From: Bacteroidetes/Chlorobi group bacterium ChocPot_Mid | Lineage (GTDB): Bacteria; Bacteroidota; Ignavibacteria; Kapaibacteriales; UBA2268 | Length of the DNA stretch: 18,120 nucleotides | Reading direction: 5' to 3' | NCBI GenBank assembly: GCA_003731675.1 | Contig: RCNQ01000220.1 | Location: forward strand, 1-18,120 | In this document: positions 1 through 6,412 of the stretch, piece by piece | Layout of the letters: each line of letters opens with the position of its first letter | Position numbering within the stretch: position 1 is the stretch's first letter | Notes under the pieces: model-generated | What the model was told of the DNA's origin: nothing | What the model saw: only the letters and a program-made list of their open reading frames with translations | Databases searched by the model: none | Translations under genes and position numbers: made by a program

Positions 1-675
1 AAATTAGATTCAGGATTTTTTATATCAATACCATTAAAATCTTATTCAGGTAATTATGGTGCTTTGTTTATAGAGGGTGCTAACAGTGCAGATGTCACTT
101 CTTATGAAGTAAACATACTGAAAACACTTGCATCTCATGCGGGTTCGACAATAGAGCAATTACATTTTGCAGATATGTTGAAAAAAGGAATGCTGTTAGA
201 CCCTAACTCAGGTTTATTGAATACTCCTGCGTTTATGAGGAGATTGAATGAAGAGGTTTTGCGAAGTATAGATTTCGGATATCCAATGACACTCTGTCTG
301 ATAGAAGTTGATAAATATAAAGCAATTGACCCGACAATTTATCCTGAAAGGTCTGATATTGTGTTGCAACATGTTCTCGATATTGTTCAGAGTAAACTCA
401 GACCTTATGATTTGTTGGGGAGAGCAGACTCAAAGATATTCGGGGTTGTTTTAATTGATATAGCTATCAATGATGCAAAGCATTGGGCTGAAAGATTAAG
501 AAATGAAATAGCAATCTCAATTGTTAAAATAAAAAATGACAGTTTCAATGTTACAATAAGCATTGGTGTTGCTCAGTTGGGGAAAGATGAAGCTTTAGAG
601 GATGTATTTAGTAATGCAAAGGAAATGTTGAGACTTTCCTTATTGAAGGCGAATACTGTAACTGTATTTGAGTAA
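1..675 (+). CDS. GAF domain plus degenerate GGDEF protein, 3' part (5' end outside window)
   Basis: The frame is open from base 1, so the gene starts upstream; 224 residues are visible. The first ~45 residues (ISIPLKSYSGNYGALFIEG and the following helix) look like the last strands and helix of a GAF domain. From about residue 62 a GGDEF fold begins: DPNSGLLNTPAF resembles the entry motif D-x-x-T-G-L-x-N, EVDKYKAID holds the first metal-binding Asp region, and SIGVA near the end is the usual final strand. The signature itself is lost: at residues 141-147 the sequence is RADSKIF where an active diguanylate cyclase has R-x-GGDEF. Catalysis is therefore unlikely, and a sensory or c-di-GMP/GTP-binding regulatory role is more probable. 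A TTG at 64 lies inside the GAF domain and is not the real start. Stop TAA at 673-675. No close partner gene is visible; a tRNA gene follows. Confidence 0.8.
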   Translation, partial: KLDSGFFISIPLKSYSGNYGALFIEGANSADVTSYEVNILKTLASHAGSTIEQLHFADMLKKGMLLDPNSGLLNTPAFMRRLNEEVLRSIDFGYPMTLCLIEVDKYKAIDPTIYPERSDIVLQHVLDIVQSKLRPYDLLGRADSKIFGVVLIDIAINDAKHWAERLRNEIAISIVKIKNDSFNVTISIGVAQLGKDEALEDVFSNAKEMLRLSLLKANTVTVFE

Positions 676-688
676 AAGACAAAAACTC

Positions 689-719
689 TTGGAAGGTATT
701 GAATAATAAGTTAATTTTG
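689..719 (+). promoter_or_regulatory. Bacteroidetes-type sigma-70 promoter of tRNA-Pro
   Basis: TTG at 689-691 and TAATTTTG at 712-719 match the TTG-N19/21-TAnnTTTG promoter known from Bacteroidetes, with a 20-base spacer. The expected start is about 7 bases past the -7 box, near 726, just before the tRNA 5' end at 733. This is a consensus match placed where a promoter is needed; transcription was not measured. Confidence 0.55.
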
Positions 720-732
720 CATTGTTTTAATT

Positions 733-808
733 CGGCGTGTGGCGCAGCCCGGTTTAGCGTACTACTTTGGGGTAGTAGGGGTCGCCGGTTCAAATCCGGC
801 CACGCCGA
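733..808 (+). tRNA. tRNA-Pro (anticodon GGG)
   Basis: A full cloverleaf folds by eye. The acceptor stem is CGGCGTG (733-739) with CACGCCG (801-807) and discriminator A808. The D stem is GCGC/GCGT with a GG-containing loop. The anticodon stem CTACT/AGTAG encloses loop TTGGGGT (767-773), which places GGG at positions 34-36 followed by G37. The variable loop has five bases. The T stem is GCCGG/CCGGC with loop TTCAAAT. The terminal CCA is not encoded (CAA follows A808), so it would be added after transcription. The gene ends 19 bases before the stop codon of the convergent oxidoreductase gene. No integrase and no copy of the tRNA 3' end were seen nearby. Confidence 0.95.
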
Positions 809-827
809 CAATAAATAATTATTTTTT

Positions 828-1826
828 TTAACTTATCTTAATTAATACTTTTCCTACTTGCCCACCTTTGAGAATTAGGTTAATTTCGTCTTCAAGACCT
901 TCTAATGTAATTTCCTTAACTAAAAATTCAGTATTTTCAATTTTCCATTCTTCAGAAATTCTCTTCCAAATATTTAAGCGATAATCCATTGGACGTTCAG
1001 CAGAATCAATGCCGATGAGATTGATTCCTCTAAGAAGAAAAGGATATACAGTGGTTTCTAACCTGTCAGATTCAACTAAGCCCAAAACACATACAGAACC
1101 ACGTGGTTTGATTGATTTGATGACAGTTGACAAAGTTCTGCCACCAACAGTATCAATAGCGGCGTTCCATTTGCCAGTTAAAAGAGGTCTGTTTGATGTG
1201 TCAATCAAATCATCTCTGAAAATTACTTCTTCTGCTCCAAGTTTCTTTAAAAAATTTTTCTGCTCAGTTTTACCTGTTGAAGCAGTTATATTATACCCTG
1301 CTTTTTTGAGCATACCAACAGCCAGACTTCCGACACCTCCCGTTGCTCCTGTAACAAGTATATTCGAATTATCAGGAAATATATCATGCTTTTGTATTTC
1401 GTTAATACATATTCCTGCAGTAAATCCTGCTGTGCCATAAATCATGACTTCTCTTAAAGTCATATTATTAGGTAATTTAACTACCCAAGAGGAGGGGACC
1501 CTTATATATTCCTGAAAGCCACCGGATGTGTTCATACCAAGGTCATAACCTGTAACAAAAACCTTTTCCCCCTGAATAAAATGAGGATTCTTTGATTCGG
1601 CGACAATACCTGAGGCATCAATACCTGGTGTGTGTGGAAATTTTTTTGTAATTCCCTTGTGCCCGGAAGCTGAAAGTGCGTCTTTGTAGTTCAAAGCAGA
1701 GTAGGCAACTTTGATAAGAACATCACCATCAGGCAGTTCATCAATGGTTTTTGTTTTAATTTTTCTTGAGATTTGAGCATTTTCCAAGACTTCAACGACA
1801 AAAGATTTAAAAGATAAATTTTCCAT
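828..1826 (-). CDS. acrylyl-CoA reductase (AcuI/YhdH)-family MDR oxidoreductase
   Basis: A 332-residue zinc-free medium-chain dehydrogenase/reductase. N-terminal catalytic-fold motifs are SALNYKDALSASG (residues 43-55) and HTPGIDASGIV (65-74); SGGFQEYIRVP (101-111) is typical of the YhdH/AcuI group. YGTAGFTAG (130-138) opens the nucleotide-binding domain and GATGGVGS (160-167) is its glycine-rich loop, expected to take NADPH. The length is close to the ~325 residues of E. coli YhdH. Family members reduce acrylyl-CoA to propionyl-CoA in the cytoplasm, or act on related enoyl or quinone substrates; the exact substrate here is inferred. The ATG at 1826 adds about seven residues before the conserved SFVVEVLE strand, and no strong ribosome binding site precedes it. 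It is divergent from the hydroxyacyl-CoA dehydrogenase at 1967, so both may serve acyl-CoA metabolism. Confidence 0.88.
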   Translation of the reverse strand: MENLSFKSFVVEVLENAQISRKIKTKTIDELPDGDVLIKVAYSALNYKDALSASGHKGITKKFPHTPGIDASGIVAESKNPHFIQGEKVFVTGYDLGMNTSGGFQEYIRVPSSWVVKLPNNMTLREVMIYGTAGFTAGICINEIQKHDIFPDNSNILVTGATGGVGSLAVGMLKKAGYNITASTGKTEQKNFLKKLGAEEVIFRDDLIDTSNRPLLTGKWNAAIDTVGGRTLSTVIKSIKPRGSVCVLGLVESDRLETTVYPFLLRGINLIGIDSAERPMDYRLNIWKRISEEWKIENTEFLVKEITLEGLEDEINLILKGGQVGKVLIKIS

Positions 1827-1890
1827 AATAGAATTTAAATGTTACAAAAACTTAATAATTTCATTACTAATATAACTTAGATTTCTTTTT

Positions 1891-1920
1891 TTGCAAACTT
1901 TTTCTTAGATTAAATAATTA
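1891..1920 (+). promoter_or_regulatory. possible promoter of the hydroxyacyl-CoA dehydrogenase gene
   Basis: In the 140-base divergent region, TTGCAA (1891-1896) is followed after 18 bases by TAATTA (1915-1920). This fits a weak sigma-70 pair about 47 bases before the ATG at 1967. The region is very A+T-rich, so chance matches are common. The opposite-strand promoter for the oxidoreductase must also lie here but was not recognised. Confidence 0.25.
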
Positions 1921-1966
1921 TACAAATCAAAATAAAATTATTAATAAAAATTTAGAGGTAATCACT

Positions 1967-2845
1967 ATGGATATTAAAAAAGTTTTAGTAATCGGAGCTG
2001 GTACGATGGGCAATGGGATAGCACATGTTTTTGCTCAGTATGGCTATAATGTAATTCTATGCGACACATTTGAAAATGCTCTGAAAAAAGGTTTGACAAC
2101 AATCGAAAAAAATCTTGGGAGACAGGTCGCTAAGGAAAAATTGACAAAAGAACAAGCTGATGAAATTATGAAAAGAATAACAGGGACTTCAAATCTGGAA
2201 GATGGTAAAGATGCTGATTTCGTAGTTGAAGCTGTTATTGAAAGTAAAGAATTGAAATTTGATTTATTCGGGAAACTGGATAAATTATTGAGACCTGAAG
2301 TAATACTTGCAAGCAACACTTCAACGATATCAATAACAGAAATAGCCGCAAAAACAAATCGTGCTGATAAGATTATTGGTATGCATTTTATGAATCCTGT
2401 TCCAATGATGAAATTAGTTGAGGTTATAAGAGGTTTGATAACGAGCGATGAAACATACGCTATTGTTAAGGAATTGTCAGAAAAGTTAGGTAAGATACCT
2501 ATTGTTGCGAATGATTATCCAGGATTTATAGCAAACAGAATATTGATGCCATTAATAAATGAAGCATGCTTTGCTGTGATGGAGGGAGTAGGGACGATTG
2601 ATGCAATTGATAATGTAGCAAAACTCGGTCTTGCACATCCGATGGGACCATTGGCTCTTGCTGATTTGATTGGATTGGATGTTACTCTGGCAATTATGAA
2701 TGTTTTACATGAAGATATCGGTGACCCAAGGTTCAGACCTTGTCCGTTGCTAAAGAAAATGGTAGCTGCAGGTTACTATGGGAAAAAAACTGGCAAGGGA
2801 TTTTATGATTATTCAGGGGAAAGTCCAAAGCCAATTAAAATATGA
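1967..2845 (+). CDS. hbd: 3-hydroxyacyl-CoA (3-hydroxybutyryl-CoA) dehydrogenase
   Basis: A 292-residue protein, the usual size for stand-alone 3-hydroxybutyryl-CoA dehydrogenases (~280-290). The N-terminal Rossmann fold carries GAGTMG (residues 10-15), and the acidic residue D33 at the end of beta-2 predicts NAD(H). The catalytic set of the family is present with correct spacing: S119 in SNTSTISI, H140 and N143 in HFMNPVPMMKLVE, E152 in the same motif, and N190 in FIANR. The C-terminal helical domain (187-292) has the family ending GYYGKKTGKGFYDY. It interconverts 3-hydroxyacyl-CoA and 3-oxoacyl-CoA in beta-oxidation or butanoate metabolism. The ATG at 1967 is supported by AGAGGT eight bases upstream. 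The gene is read divergently from the acrylyl-CoA reductase-like gene. A TPR gene follows after 79 bases with no visible terminator between them. Confidence 0.93.
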   Translation: MDIKKVLVIGAGTMGNGIAHVFAQYGYNVILCDTFENALKKGLTTIEKNLGRQVAKEKLTKEQADEIMKRITGTSNLEDGKDADFVVEAVIESKELKFDLFGKLDKLLRPEVILASNTSTISITEIAAKTNRADKIIGMHFMNPVPMMKLVEVIRGLITSDETYAIVKELSEKLGKIPIVANDYPGFIANRILMPLINEACFAVMEGVGTIDAIDNVAKLGLAHPMGPLALADLIGLDVTLAIMNVLHEDIGDPRFRPCPLLKKMVAAGYYGKKTGKGFYDYSGESPKPIKI

Positions 2846-2924
2846 TACAAATAATGAAAATGTTAGTTGTAAGAACAAACACAACAAAAAAACAATGAAA
2901 TTTTAGTTTAATTAAGAGGTTCAA

Positions 2925-3626
2925 ATGAGAGGTAATAAACAACAACAATTTGATTCCGATAATCCAGATGTATTAGCAGCATATCAAGCTGAGACAAATG
3001 GTGATTATCTGGAAGCTATTGAACATTACAAAAAAGCATTAGCTGAAAATCCTAATCTCGGAATAGTGTATAAACATTGCGGTAATGTGTACTATAGGAT
3101 TGGAATGCTTAAAGAAGCAGTCGAATATCTGGAAAAAGCAACTGAGTTACTACCAAACTTTCCCACAGCACATTATGAATTAGGATTAGCTTACTACCGT
3201 CAGGTCAGAATAAGAAAGGCAATCAATGAAATGAATATTGTACTTCATATAGATTCAGAATTCCTTATGGCTCATTATTGGTTGGGGATTCTGAATTATC
3301 ATTACGGTCATCTCAGGGATGCAAAAAAGCATTATAAAATAGTTACCGAGAAAAATCCAAGTTTTACGATAGCATACTTCCATTTAGGGAACACAAATCT
3401 CAGGTTAGGTTACTATGATGAAGCGATAGATAATTTCAAAACTGTATTAAAGAATAACGAAGAAAGTCCTGCATCTTGGACATTATTGGGTGATGCATAT
3501 TTGAATTTGGATAAAAAAATCGAAGCACGGAGATGCTATCAAAAAGCATTAGAATTAGACCCTGACGACAGGAAAGCAATGAGAGGATTGAATCTTTTAA
3601 ATGATTTTAATGAAGTAAGTTTTTAA
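2925..3626 (+). CDS. tetratricopeptide repeat (TPR) protein
   Basis: A 233-residue protein built almost entirely of TPR units. Complete 34-residue repeats can be placed at about 46-79, 80-113, 114-147, 148-181 and 182-215, with a further partial one at 12-45. Each has the usual small/aromatic pattern, for example YKHCGNVYYRIGMLKEAVEYL and SWTLLGDAYLNLDKKIEARRCY. There is no signal peptide or membrane segment, so it should be a cytoplasmic scaffold binding protein partners; the partner cannot be told from sequence. The ATG at 2925 has AAGAGG at 2914-2919. It may be co-transcribed with the upstream dehydrogenase gene. Transcription ends at the shared terminator at 3647-3681. Confidence 0.9.
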   Translation: MRGNKQQQFDSDNPDVLAAYQAETNGDYLEAIEHYKKALAENPNLGIVYKHCGNVYYRIGMLKEAVEYLEKATELLPNFPTAHYELGLAYYRQVRIRKAINEMNIVLHIDSEFLMAHYWLGILNYHYGHLRDAKKHYKIVTEKNPSFTIAYFHLGNTNLRLGYYDEAIDNFKTVLKNNEESPASWTLLGDAYLNLDKKIEARRCYQKALELDPDDRKAMRGLNLLNDFNEVSF

Positions 3627-3646
3627 TCTGTTCAAAATAATGAATT

Positions 3647-3681
3647 AAGGACTGTTCTTAAAAGTGCAGTCCTTATTTTTT
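3647..3681. terminator. bidirectional intrinsic terminator between convergent genes
   Basis: AAGGACTG (3647-3654) pairs perfectly with CAGTCCTT (3667-3674) around a 12-base loop. It is followed on the plus strand by a six-T run at 3676-3681. On the minus strand the arm is preceded by A-rich sequence and followed by TTAATTC, so it can serve the DUF454 gene as well, although the U-tract there is weaker. The right arm overlaps the stop codon of the minus-strand gene at 3673-3675. Confidence 0.75.
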
Positions 3682-4074
3682 GCTTTTGTATGTTGGTTTG
3701 GATAATATGTGGTAAGTTACTGCAATTGCTATGATTAAAAGGAATATTTTAAGAATAATTAATGGAACAAAGAAAATAGCTGATGTTAATATAGTTATCC
3801 ATAATGAAGAGACTCCTATAATTTTTGTTTTCAGAGGAATACCTAAACCTTCACGATATCTTTTAATGTAATCCCCAAAGTATTTATTGTTTAACAACCA
3901 GTGATACAATCTTTGAGAACTTTTGGCATATAACCATGCAGTTAATAATAGAAAGGGGGTTGTTGGGAGAACTGGAAGAAAAAGCCCGATAACACCTAAA
4001 ATAAGTGATGAAGTACCTAATAAAATCAGAACAGATTTTTTAATAGTAATTTTTTCTTTGTTTATTCTGAACAC
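3673..4074 (-). CDS. DUF454 / YbaN-family inner-membrane protein
   Basis: A 133-residue membrane protein with hydrophobic segments at about residues 13-34, 37-50, 86-103 and 104-122. The family signature is clear: GVIGLFLPVLPTTPFLLLTA (27-46), then AKSSQRLYHWLLN and FGDYIKRYREGLGIPLKTK (66-84). The family is represented by E. coli YbaN; its function is unknown and none is asserted here. The start is a GTG at 4074. No ATG lies nearby in frame, and the conserved region begins soon after, so GTG is the best choice although no clear ribosome binding site precedes it. It is divergent from the ECF sigma gene at 4236. A perfect inverted repeat sits 29 bases upstream of the start. Confidence 0.85.
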   Translation of the reverse strand: MFRINKEKITIKKSVLILLGTSSLILGVIGLFLPVLPTTPFLLLTAWLYAKSSQRLYHWLLNNKYFGDYIKRYREGLGIPLKTKIIGVSSLWITILTSAIFFVPLIILKIFLLIIAIAVTYHILSKPTYKSKK

Positions 4075-4102
4075 GTAAATATTAAATAATTGAAAAAGAT
4101 AT

Positions 4103-4125
4103 AAAACATTTTTTTTTAATGTTTT
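4103..4125. repeat. perfect 8-bp inverted repeat around a T-run in the divergent promoter region
   Basis: AAAACATT (4103-4110) and AATGTTTT (4118-4125) are exact reverse complements separated by seven T. It lies between the start of the DUF454 gene (4074) and that of the ECF sigma gene (4236). It could be an operator or a weak RNA hairpin. The low complexity of the arms makes the function uncertain. Confidence 0.4.
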
Positions 4126-4181
4126 CAGAAACGATTTTTAATAGAATTAATTATAAAAAATATCCAAAGATTAAACCAAAA

Positions 4182-4208
4182 GGAATTTTTTAGTGTCAAA
4201 TTATCAGA
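4182..4208 (+). promoter_or_regulatory. candidate ECF-type promoter of the first sigma gene
   Basis: GGAATT (4182-4187) and TCAGA (4204-4208) are 16 bases apart. This resembles the GGAACTT-N16-TCTGA pattern of RpoE-like ECF sigma factors and lies 27 bases before the ATG at 4236. ECF genes often drive their own operon, which makes the position sensible. The central AAC of the -35 box is not intact, so this is a candidate only. Confidence 0.3.
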
Positions 4209-4235
4209 TAAATAACTAATTTAGAAAAATTTAAA

Positions 4236-4847
4236 ATGTATTCAGGTAGTTTAACATTGGTTTTGAATAGCGATAAGGATATTATTCGGGAACTCGAAAG
4301 TGGTGATAAAGAGCGAGCCGCTACTGCTTTTATGAGGAAATATCAGAATTTTGTGTTTAACACTGCTTTGAGATATTTAAAATCTTATGATGATGCTGAT
4401 GATGCGACACAAGAGGTTTTTATAAAGGCATTAAAGAATATCAGGCAATTTCGGGAGGAAAGCAGTTTAAAAACATGGCTTTATAGAATTACGTTTAATG
4501 TCTGTTCAAATTATTTGAGGAAAAAGAAATTTTTTGGAATTTTCCAAAGTAAAACATCAGTTGAAGATGAATTTGAAGATGAATTGGAAAATATTACAGA
4601 TGGGACATTAAATCCTGAGGAAAAGTATATTAACAATGAATATGAAGAGAGATTATTAAAACTATTAATGATCCTACCTAAAAAACAAAGAGAAACTTTC
4701 TCACTTCGTTATTTCGATGAAATGCCTTATGAAGAAATATCGAAGATATTGGGAACAAGTGTTGGTGGGTTAAAAGCTAATTACTATCAGGCAACAAAGA
4801 AATTGTCTAAATTATTAAATAAAGATGATATTATGAATTTTGAATAA
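4236..4847 (+). CDS. ECF-family RNA polymerase sigma factor (first cassette)
   Basis: A 203-residue sigma-70 family protein of extracytoplasmic-function type, with only regions 2 and 4. Region 2 is at about 32-98, including DADDATQEVFIKALKNI (52-69) and the -10-binding helix SSLKTWLYRITFNVCSNYLR. Region 4 is at about 139-192, with LPKKQRETFSLRYFDEMPYE and the recognition-helix part GTSVGGLKANYYQATKKL. An acidic linker (110-135) joins them. No region 1 or 3 is present. It should direct RNA polymerase to a stress or surface regulon when released by its anti-sigma partner. The ATG at 4236 has no good ribosome binding site, and a slightly later start would remove only the non-conserved first residues. 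The next gene begins 15 bases after the stop, indicating an operon with the anti-sigma candidate. Confidence 0.93.
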   Translation: MYSGSLTLVLNSDKDIIRELESGDKERAATAFMRKYQNFVFNTALRYLKSYDDADDATQEVFIKALKNIRQFREESSLKTWLYRITFNVCSNYLRKKKFFGIFQSKTSVEDEFEDELENITDGTLNPEEKYINNEYEERLLKLLMILPKKQRETFSLRYFDEMPYEEISKILGTSVGGLKANYYQATKKLSKLLNKDDIMNFE

Positions 4848-4862
4848 AAATAGGATAATAAC

Positions 4863-5582
4863 ATGGCACAGAAAGAGACAAACATACTGAGTTTAAATGA
4901 AATGCAGGAATTATTCTGTGATTATGTATTTCAGAAGTTATCAGAATCCGAAAAAAAGGCTTTTGAAGATTCTTTGCCCTTTTATCCGGAAATGATTAAA
5001 GAAGTTGAAGAAGTGAAACATACTTTTAACAGAGTTAAACAAGAAAAAATTGATAGTATCATTTCTGGTTATACGAGAAATGTATCCGTCATTGTAAATG
5101 AAAAAATTTATAAGAAAAATAAATTCAGTTATTCACTGAATCGCTTTAGTAAGTATTTTATCCCTGCTACTGGTTTAGCATTGGTGATTATTATTATTTC
5201 TTATTTAAATTTATTCGATGGGAACACTCCAAATGTCAGGGATAACCAGACATTTACAAAAATTAATCATAGTGATGTGAATAAAATCTTTTCTGAGGAT
5301 ATAACGAAAGAGAAATTGCTATCCTCAATGGAAAAAATAACTACTCATCCTTTTAATTCAAATTCTGAATACATTTTAAATCTGGCTTCGCTTAATTATG
5401 CGAATGAAATCGAATCACTTTATGAGCAAATATTTACTGAACAAGTTTTGAATGATAAAATAACTTTTACTAAATTTGAAAATACAAAACAATACGATTT
5501 ATTTAATAAAATTGAAAATCTGAAAGAAGACGATATAGAACAAATACTGAAGGAGCTTGAAAATGCGGATTTTAACACATAG
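4863..5582 (+). CDS. putative one-pass membrane anti-sigma factor (first cassette)
   Basis: A 239-residue protein in the position of an anti-sigma factor. The first ~95 residues are charged and helical (LSLNEMQELFCDYVFQKL at 10-27, then EKKAFEDSL and MIKEVEEVKHTF), like the cytoplasmic sigma-binding parts of Bacteroidetes anti-sigma factors. One strong transmembrane segment, FIPATGLALVIIIISYLNLF, covers about 99-118. About 120 residues follow, presumably periplasmic, with the helical acidic end KEDDIEQILKELENADFNT. There is a single Cys (C19) and no H-x3-C-x2-C zinc motif, so it is not a canonical ZAS protein. AGGATA at 4852-4857 supports the ATG. Its 3' end overlaps the start of the Spy-like gene by 20 bases and contains that gene's ribosome binding site. 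The role is assigned mainly from topology and context, not from a recognised domain. Confidence 0.7.
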   Translation: MAQKETNILSLNEMQELFCDYVFQKLSESEKKAFEDSLPFYPEMIKEVEEVKHTFNRVKQEKIDSIISGYTRNVSVIVNEKIYKKNKFSYSLNRFSKYFIPATGLALVIIIISYLNLFDGNTPNVRDNQTFTKINHSDVNKIFSEDITKEKLLSSMEKITTHPFNSNSEYILNLASLNYANEIESLYEQIFTEQVLNDKITFTKFENTKQYDLFNKIENLKEDDIEQILKELENADFNT

Positions 5583-6063
5583 TATTATAATTGGGATATT
5601 ACTCTTTCTTGTAATACCAAATATGGAGGTTGACGGACAACCGCCCAAAAGACCTAAAGAGAGGATTAAGCAAATTAAAAAAATGAAACTTCTCGAGGTT
5701 CTTAAACTCAGTGATGAGGAAGCAGATAAATTCCTTGTGAAATACACGAGCTGGGAAAATAAGCTGGAAGAACAGAAAGATATTGTTGATAAAATATCTG
5801 AAGAATTATTTAATTCTTTAAAAGATAATGCATCAATAGATGAAATAAAGAAATTATCTCAAAAACTGCTAATAGAGCAGGAGAAGTTTTCAAATATGCA
5901 TATCGAGAAACTGAAAGCAATGAAAGAAATCCTTGATGACAAGAATTATGCAAAATATCTTGTTTTTGAGGACAGATTCTTTAAGGAATTGTCAGAAATG
6001 ATGATGCGGCGTGGTCAGGGGGATGGACCGGGAGGTGGACCAGGAAGAAGGAGAATGGAATAA
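5563..6063 (+). CDS. Spy/CpxP-like periplasmic protein with Gly/Arg-rich tail
   Basis: 166 residues from the ATG at 5563, which follows AGGAG at 5551-5555 with seven bases between; an in-frame TTG at 5557 is a poorer choice. A signal peptide spans about 1-25 (hydrophobic IIIGILLFLVIP). The mature part is all-helical and charged: KLLEVLKLSDEEADKFLVKY (42-61), then two long helices to about 147. This is the pattern of the Spy/CpxP/ZraP/CnrX group of periplasmic chaperones and metal sensors, where the first helix carries an L-x-L-T/S-x-x-Q-like turn. The tail RRGQGDGPGGGPGRRR (149-164) is glycine- and arginine-rich and probably disordered. Possible ligand residues are few: M112, H113, E115, M120 and M146-148. 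The 20-base overlap with the anti-sigma gene suggests coupled translation and a sensing or feedback role in that cassette. Specific function unproven. Confidence 0.7.
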   Translation: MRILTHSIIIGILLFLVIPNMEVDGQPPKRPKERIKQIKKMKLLEVLKLSDEEADKFLVKYTSWENKLEEQKDIVDKISEELFNSLKDNASIDEIKKLSQKLLIEQEKFSNMHIEKLKAMKEILDDKNYAKYLVFEDRFFKELSEMMMRRGQGDGPGGGPGRRRME

Positions 6064-6140
6064 AAATGTCAGTTGTAACAGACGACAGAACAAGAAGAAA
6101 TTGACAGAAGATTGACATAAGATATTTTACTACCGAGATT

Positions 6141-6177
6141 AAACCCTTTGATTTTATCATTGGGTTTTTTATTTTTT
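6141..6177 (+). terminator. intrinsic terminator of the first ECF cassette
   Basis: AAACCC (6141-6146) pairs with GGGTTT (6162-6167). TGAT/ATCA extend the stem beyond a small T-T internal loop, and TTT closes it. A T-rich tract, TTTATTTTTT, follows. It stands 78 bases after the stop of the Spy-like gene and separates the first sigma cassette from the second. Confidence 0.8.
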
Positions 6178-6235
6178 GAAAAAATATTGATTTTGTATCA
6201 GATATTAATCAATCCGTAAGCTCAAATATTGAATA

Positions 6236-6248
6236 AGATTATTCGATA
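6236..6248 (+). repeat. 13-base direct repeat, copy 1
   Basis: AGATTATTCGATA occurs here and again at 6340-6352, 104 bases apart, both upstream of the second ECF sigma gene. This copy lies in ATTA-TTCGA-TAAT, a short inverted repeat. It could be a regulator binding site. Confidence 0.45.
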
Positions 6249-6339
6249 ATGATATAATTATCCTGAAATTTATTATTTTTGTAAATGGGATACGTTAAAT
6301 GTAAATAAAATAAAAGAATTAACAATATATTGGAAAATT

Positions 6340-6352
6340 AGATTATTCGATA
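6340..6352 (+). repeat. 13-base direct repeat, copy 2
   Basis: Exact second copy of AGATTATTCGATA, about 33 bases upstream of the candidate -35 box at 6385 and 101 bases before the ATG of the second sigma gene. The dyad seen in copy 1 is less complete here, so the shared core may be the functional part if there is one. Confidence 0.45.
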
Positions 6353-6384
6353 GATAAAAAATGATGGATAATTTGTTAAAATTT

Positions 6385-6412
6385 GTAACTTTTTCAAACT
6401 AAATGGTGTCTT
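6385..6412 (+). promoter_or_regulatory. candidate ECF-type promoter of the second sigma gene
   Basis: GTAACTT (6385-6391) contains the AAC core of ECF -35 elements. GTCTT (6408-6412), after 16 bases, matches the GTC-type -10 element. It would start transcription about 30-35 bases before the ATG at 6453. The match fits positive autoregulation by an ECF factor but rests on two short motifs. Confidence 0.38.

Noticed and set aside
733..808. tRNA-associated integration site
   Set aside because: No repeat of the tRNA 3' end and no integrase gene appear in the window, and flanking genes are ordinary metabolic ones.
608..811. 67-codon minus-strand open frame over the tRNA-Pro gene
   Set aside because: It reads through the complement of a clear tRNA and the end of the GGDEF gene; it is a known type of false ORF over tRNA sequence.
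1009..1440. 143-codon plus-strand open frame
   Set aside because: It lies wholly antisense to the acrylyl-CoA reductase-like gene, whose motifs are intact, and has no recognisable domain.
2044..2319. 91-codon minus-strand open frame
   Set aside because: Antisense to the NAD-binding part of the hydroxyacyl-CoA dehydrogenase gene; Ser/Leu-rich translation typical of a shadow frame.
5499..5747. 82-codon minus-strand open frame
   Set aside because: Antisense across the anti-sigma/Spy-like gene overlap; no start signal or motif.
6101..6128. TTGACA-N16-TATTTT sigma-70-like promoter
   Set aside because: The hexamers match well, but it would point straight into the terminator beginning at 6141 and make only a very short RNA. 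A second TTGACA at 6112 has no -10, so this looks accidental.
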